Below, piece after piece: positions 62,747 to 64,000 of a stretch of 64,000 nucleotides of DNA. Positions within the stretch are counted from its first letter, which is position 1; each line of letters begins with the position of its first letter. A program made the translations under genes and the position numbers. The DNA comes from Splendidivirga corallicola (GTDB lineage: Bacteria; Bacteroidota; Bacteroidia; Cytophagales; Cyclobacteriaceae): the NCBI GenBank assembly GCA_030442035.1, contig JAUJEA010000009.1, positions 124,001 through 188,000 on the forward strand, written 5' to 3'. The notes under the pieces are model-generated. The model had not been told where the DNA came from. It made no database searches and saw only the letters and a list, made by a program, of their open reading frames with translations.

Positions 62747-64000
62747 ATGTTGAAGTATATAGTTTTTGGTTGGGCCTGCATTTTCGCAAGCTCAAATTTA
62801 TTTGGGCAAGAAATTCAATGGGCATCTACAGTAATAGAATTTTCTTCGGAGCTCACCAGCGTTCAGTTTTCAGCAAATCAGGTTTTAGGAAAACCCAATG
62901 CACTTCCGGCGGGTGGAGAAAACCCAAGTGCATGGACACCTGATAAACCAGACAGGGAAGAATTCATTAAAGTTGGTTTTGAAAAGCCCATGCATATTGA
63001 GCAGATAGCAGTTGGAGAATCATTCAACCCTTCAGCTATAAAAGATGTATACGCCTATGATGCCGAAGACAATGAACATTTGATGTTTACACTTAGTCCA
63101 AGTGCCAAGCCCATAAAAGGGAGAATGCTCACGATCTACTTTGATAGAACAGATTTTGAAGTGCATGCAATAAAACTGGTTTTTGACGGAGCAGCAGTAG
63201 ATGGATATTTCAGCATTGATGCCATTGGAATTTCGGATTCGAAAGTTCCGATTGAAGCGAAAATCAATATTTCCGATGAACTACAGGAGGGCATCATTCC
63301 TGAGCCTTTATCAGAAAAAATCAATAGCTCATATAAGGAACTTCGCCCTTTGATTTCCCCCGATGAAACAAAATTATTTTTCAGTAGAAGAAACCATCCG
63401 GACAACGTGGGTGGCATAGAAGATGATGAGGATATTTGGTATTCTGAACTTGACACCATCACAGGAGAATGGAAGGAGGCCATAAATCTTGGAAGACCCC
63501 TGAACAATGAAGGCCCCAATTTTGTGAGCGCCATAACACCTGATGGTAAATCTGTACTTTTAGTATTGGGTAATCAATATAGGAAAAATGGCAAAATGGC
63601 TGCAGGAGTCTCTGTAAGTAATATTGAGGGCAATGGTTGGTCGAAGCCGGAATCATTAGAAATTGTTAACGATTACAACTTCTCTCCAAAGGCCAATTAC
63701 TTTATGGCCAACAATCGAAAAGTGCTGATTATGTCAGTGGAGCGTGATGATTCCTATGGAGACCGGGACCTTTACGTTAGCTTTTTGAGAGATGATGGTA
63801 AATGGTCGGAGCCCCTTAACTTAGGATCGGATGTAAATACTGCCGGAGAAGAATCGGGACCTTATCTCGCTGCTGACGATAAAACCATGTATTTCTCATC
63901 CAAGGGTTTTAGCGGATATGGTGGTGACGATTTGTTCATCACCAGAAGGCTTGACAGCACGTGGACCAAGTGGTCAGAACCTCAAAACCTTGGGCCGGAT
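62747..64000 (+). CDS. Exported protein with discoidin-like and PD40 (WD40-like) propeller repeats, 3' end missing
   Basis: An ATG at 62747 opens a frame that stays open to the last base (418 codons, no stop). A signal peptide (residues 1-23) precedes a discoidin-like N-terminal part with WASTVIEFSSELTSVQ and GKPNALPAGGENPSAWTPDK. Then PD40 propeller units appear: RPLISPDETKLFFSRR, FVSAITPDGKSVLLVLG, FSPKANYFMANNRKVLIMS, GPYLAADDKTMYFSSKGFSGYGGDDLFI. Relatives of this form often end with an OmpA domain, which would lie beyond the window. Its place after an OmpA gene fits a role at the cell wall or outer membrane. Confidence 0.82.
   Translation, partial: MLKYIVFGWACIFASSNLFGQEIQWASTVIEFSSELTSVQFSANQVLGKPNALPAGGENPSAWTPDKPDREEFIKVGFEKPMHIEQIAVGESFNPSAIKDVYAYDAEDNEHLMFTLSPSAKPIKGRMLTIYFDRTDFEVHAIKLVFDGAAVDGYFSIDAIGISDSKVPIEAKINISDELQEGIIPEPLSEKINSSYKELRPLISPDETKLFFSRRNHPDNVGGIEDDEDIWYSELDTITGEWKEAINLGRPLNNEGPNFVSAITPDGKSVLLVLGNQYRKNGKMAAGVSVSNIEGNGWSKPESLEIVNDYNFSPKANYFMANNRKVLIMSVERDDSYGDRDLYVSFLRDDGKWSEPLNLGSDVNTAGEESGPYLAADDKTMYFSSKGFSGYGGDDLFITRRLDSTWTKWSEPQNLGPD

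Noticed and set aside
1..64000. CRISPR array, insertion sequence, integrated element, rRNA operon or tRNA gene
   Set aside because: No regular repeats, transposase or integrase genes, or RNA gene signatures were seen on either strand.

Overview
The window looks like an ordinary chromosomal segment of a member of Bacteroidota, most likely a Cytophagales-type marine or soil bacterium. The evidence is family content: DUF4270 and DUF4136 lipoproteins, two DUF3857 transglutaminase-like proteins, a head-GIN (DUF2807) protein, a SusC-like TonB receptor with a carboxypeptidase-regulatory N-terminus, LytS/LytTR signalling, geranylgeranylglyceryl phosphate synthase, and OmpA/PD40 proteins. Further support comes from several Bacteroidota-type promoter boxes (TAnnTTTG, once with a well-spaced upstream TTTG), AT-rich intergenic DNA, and starts without strong Shine-Dalgarno sequences. 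No insertion sequence, prophage, CRISPR array, rRNA or tRNA was found. Species-level placement is inference.

Layout. 1-2.4 kb: the 3' end of a SprT-like protease gene, then minus-strand genes for an unknown protein, a BadF-type sugar kinase and a small cytochrome b5-like protein. 2.6-5.0 kb: three overlapping plus-strand genes (holin-like membrane protein, unknown membrane protein, GGGP synthase) converging on an AraC regulator. 5.2-9.7 kb: acyl-CoA dehydrogenase, a membrane zinc peptidase, and a panC-panD-flippase-like operon. 9.8-13.8 kb: a short starch-synthase-like protein, a DUF4270 lipoprotein and glmS, transcribed divergently from panC. 13.9-15.4 kb: a degenerate hydroxyacyl-CoA dehydrogenase divergent from ridA. 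15.5-21.1 kb: a minus-strand set encoding a TonB receptor, TPR protein, membrane protein, LytS-type kinase and LytTR regulator. 21.3-25.3 kb: a MacB-like permease and a secreted M20 amidohydrolase. 25.5-33.9 kb: a minus-strand run with DinB / membrane ATP-grasp / LysE, YHS protein, RecX, a hybrid-coil histidine kinase and a large M14 carboxypeptidase. 34.1-37.7 kb: DUF4136 lipoprotein, a 37-residue membrane peptide, pheA, a double universal stress protein and a DUF2807 protein. 37.9-40.5 kb: glyA, tatC, rpiB. 40.5-46.8 kb: a polytopic membrane protein, then rbfA, a LolC/E-type permease and a SNF2 helicase. 46.8-52.7 kb: amidase and the two DUF3857 proteins. 53.1-64 kb: plsY, M20 dipeptidase, DsbD-like protein, M23 peptidase, a patatin-barrel protein, an OmpA protein and the 5' part of a PD40 protein that runs off the window.

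Most of the window is housekeeping: pantothenate and hexosamine synthesis, one-carbon metabolism, phenylalanine synthesis, phospholipid synthesis, protein export and envelope maintenance. The least-explained parts are the DinB/ATP-grasp/LysE operon, the DUF3857 pair in which one member has lost its catalytic residues, the GGGP synthase cluster with two small membrane proteins, and several palindromic or hairpin elements in intergenic DNA. I found no clear evidence of a completely new large system; those four are the best leads.
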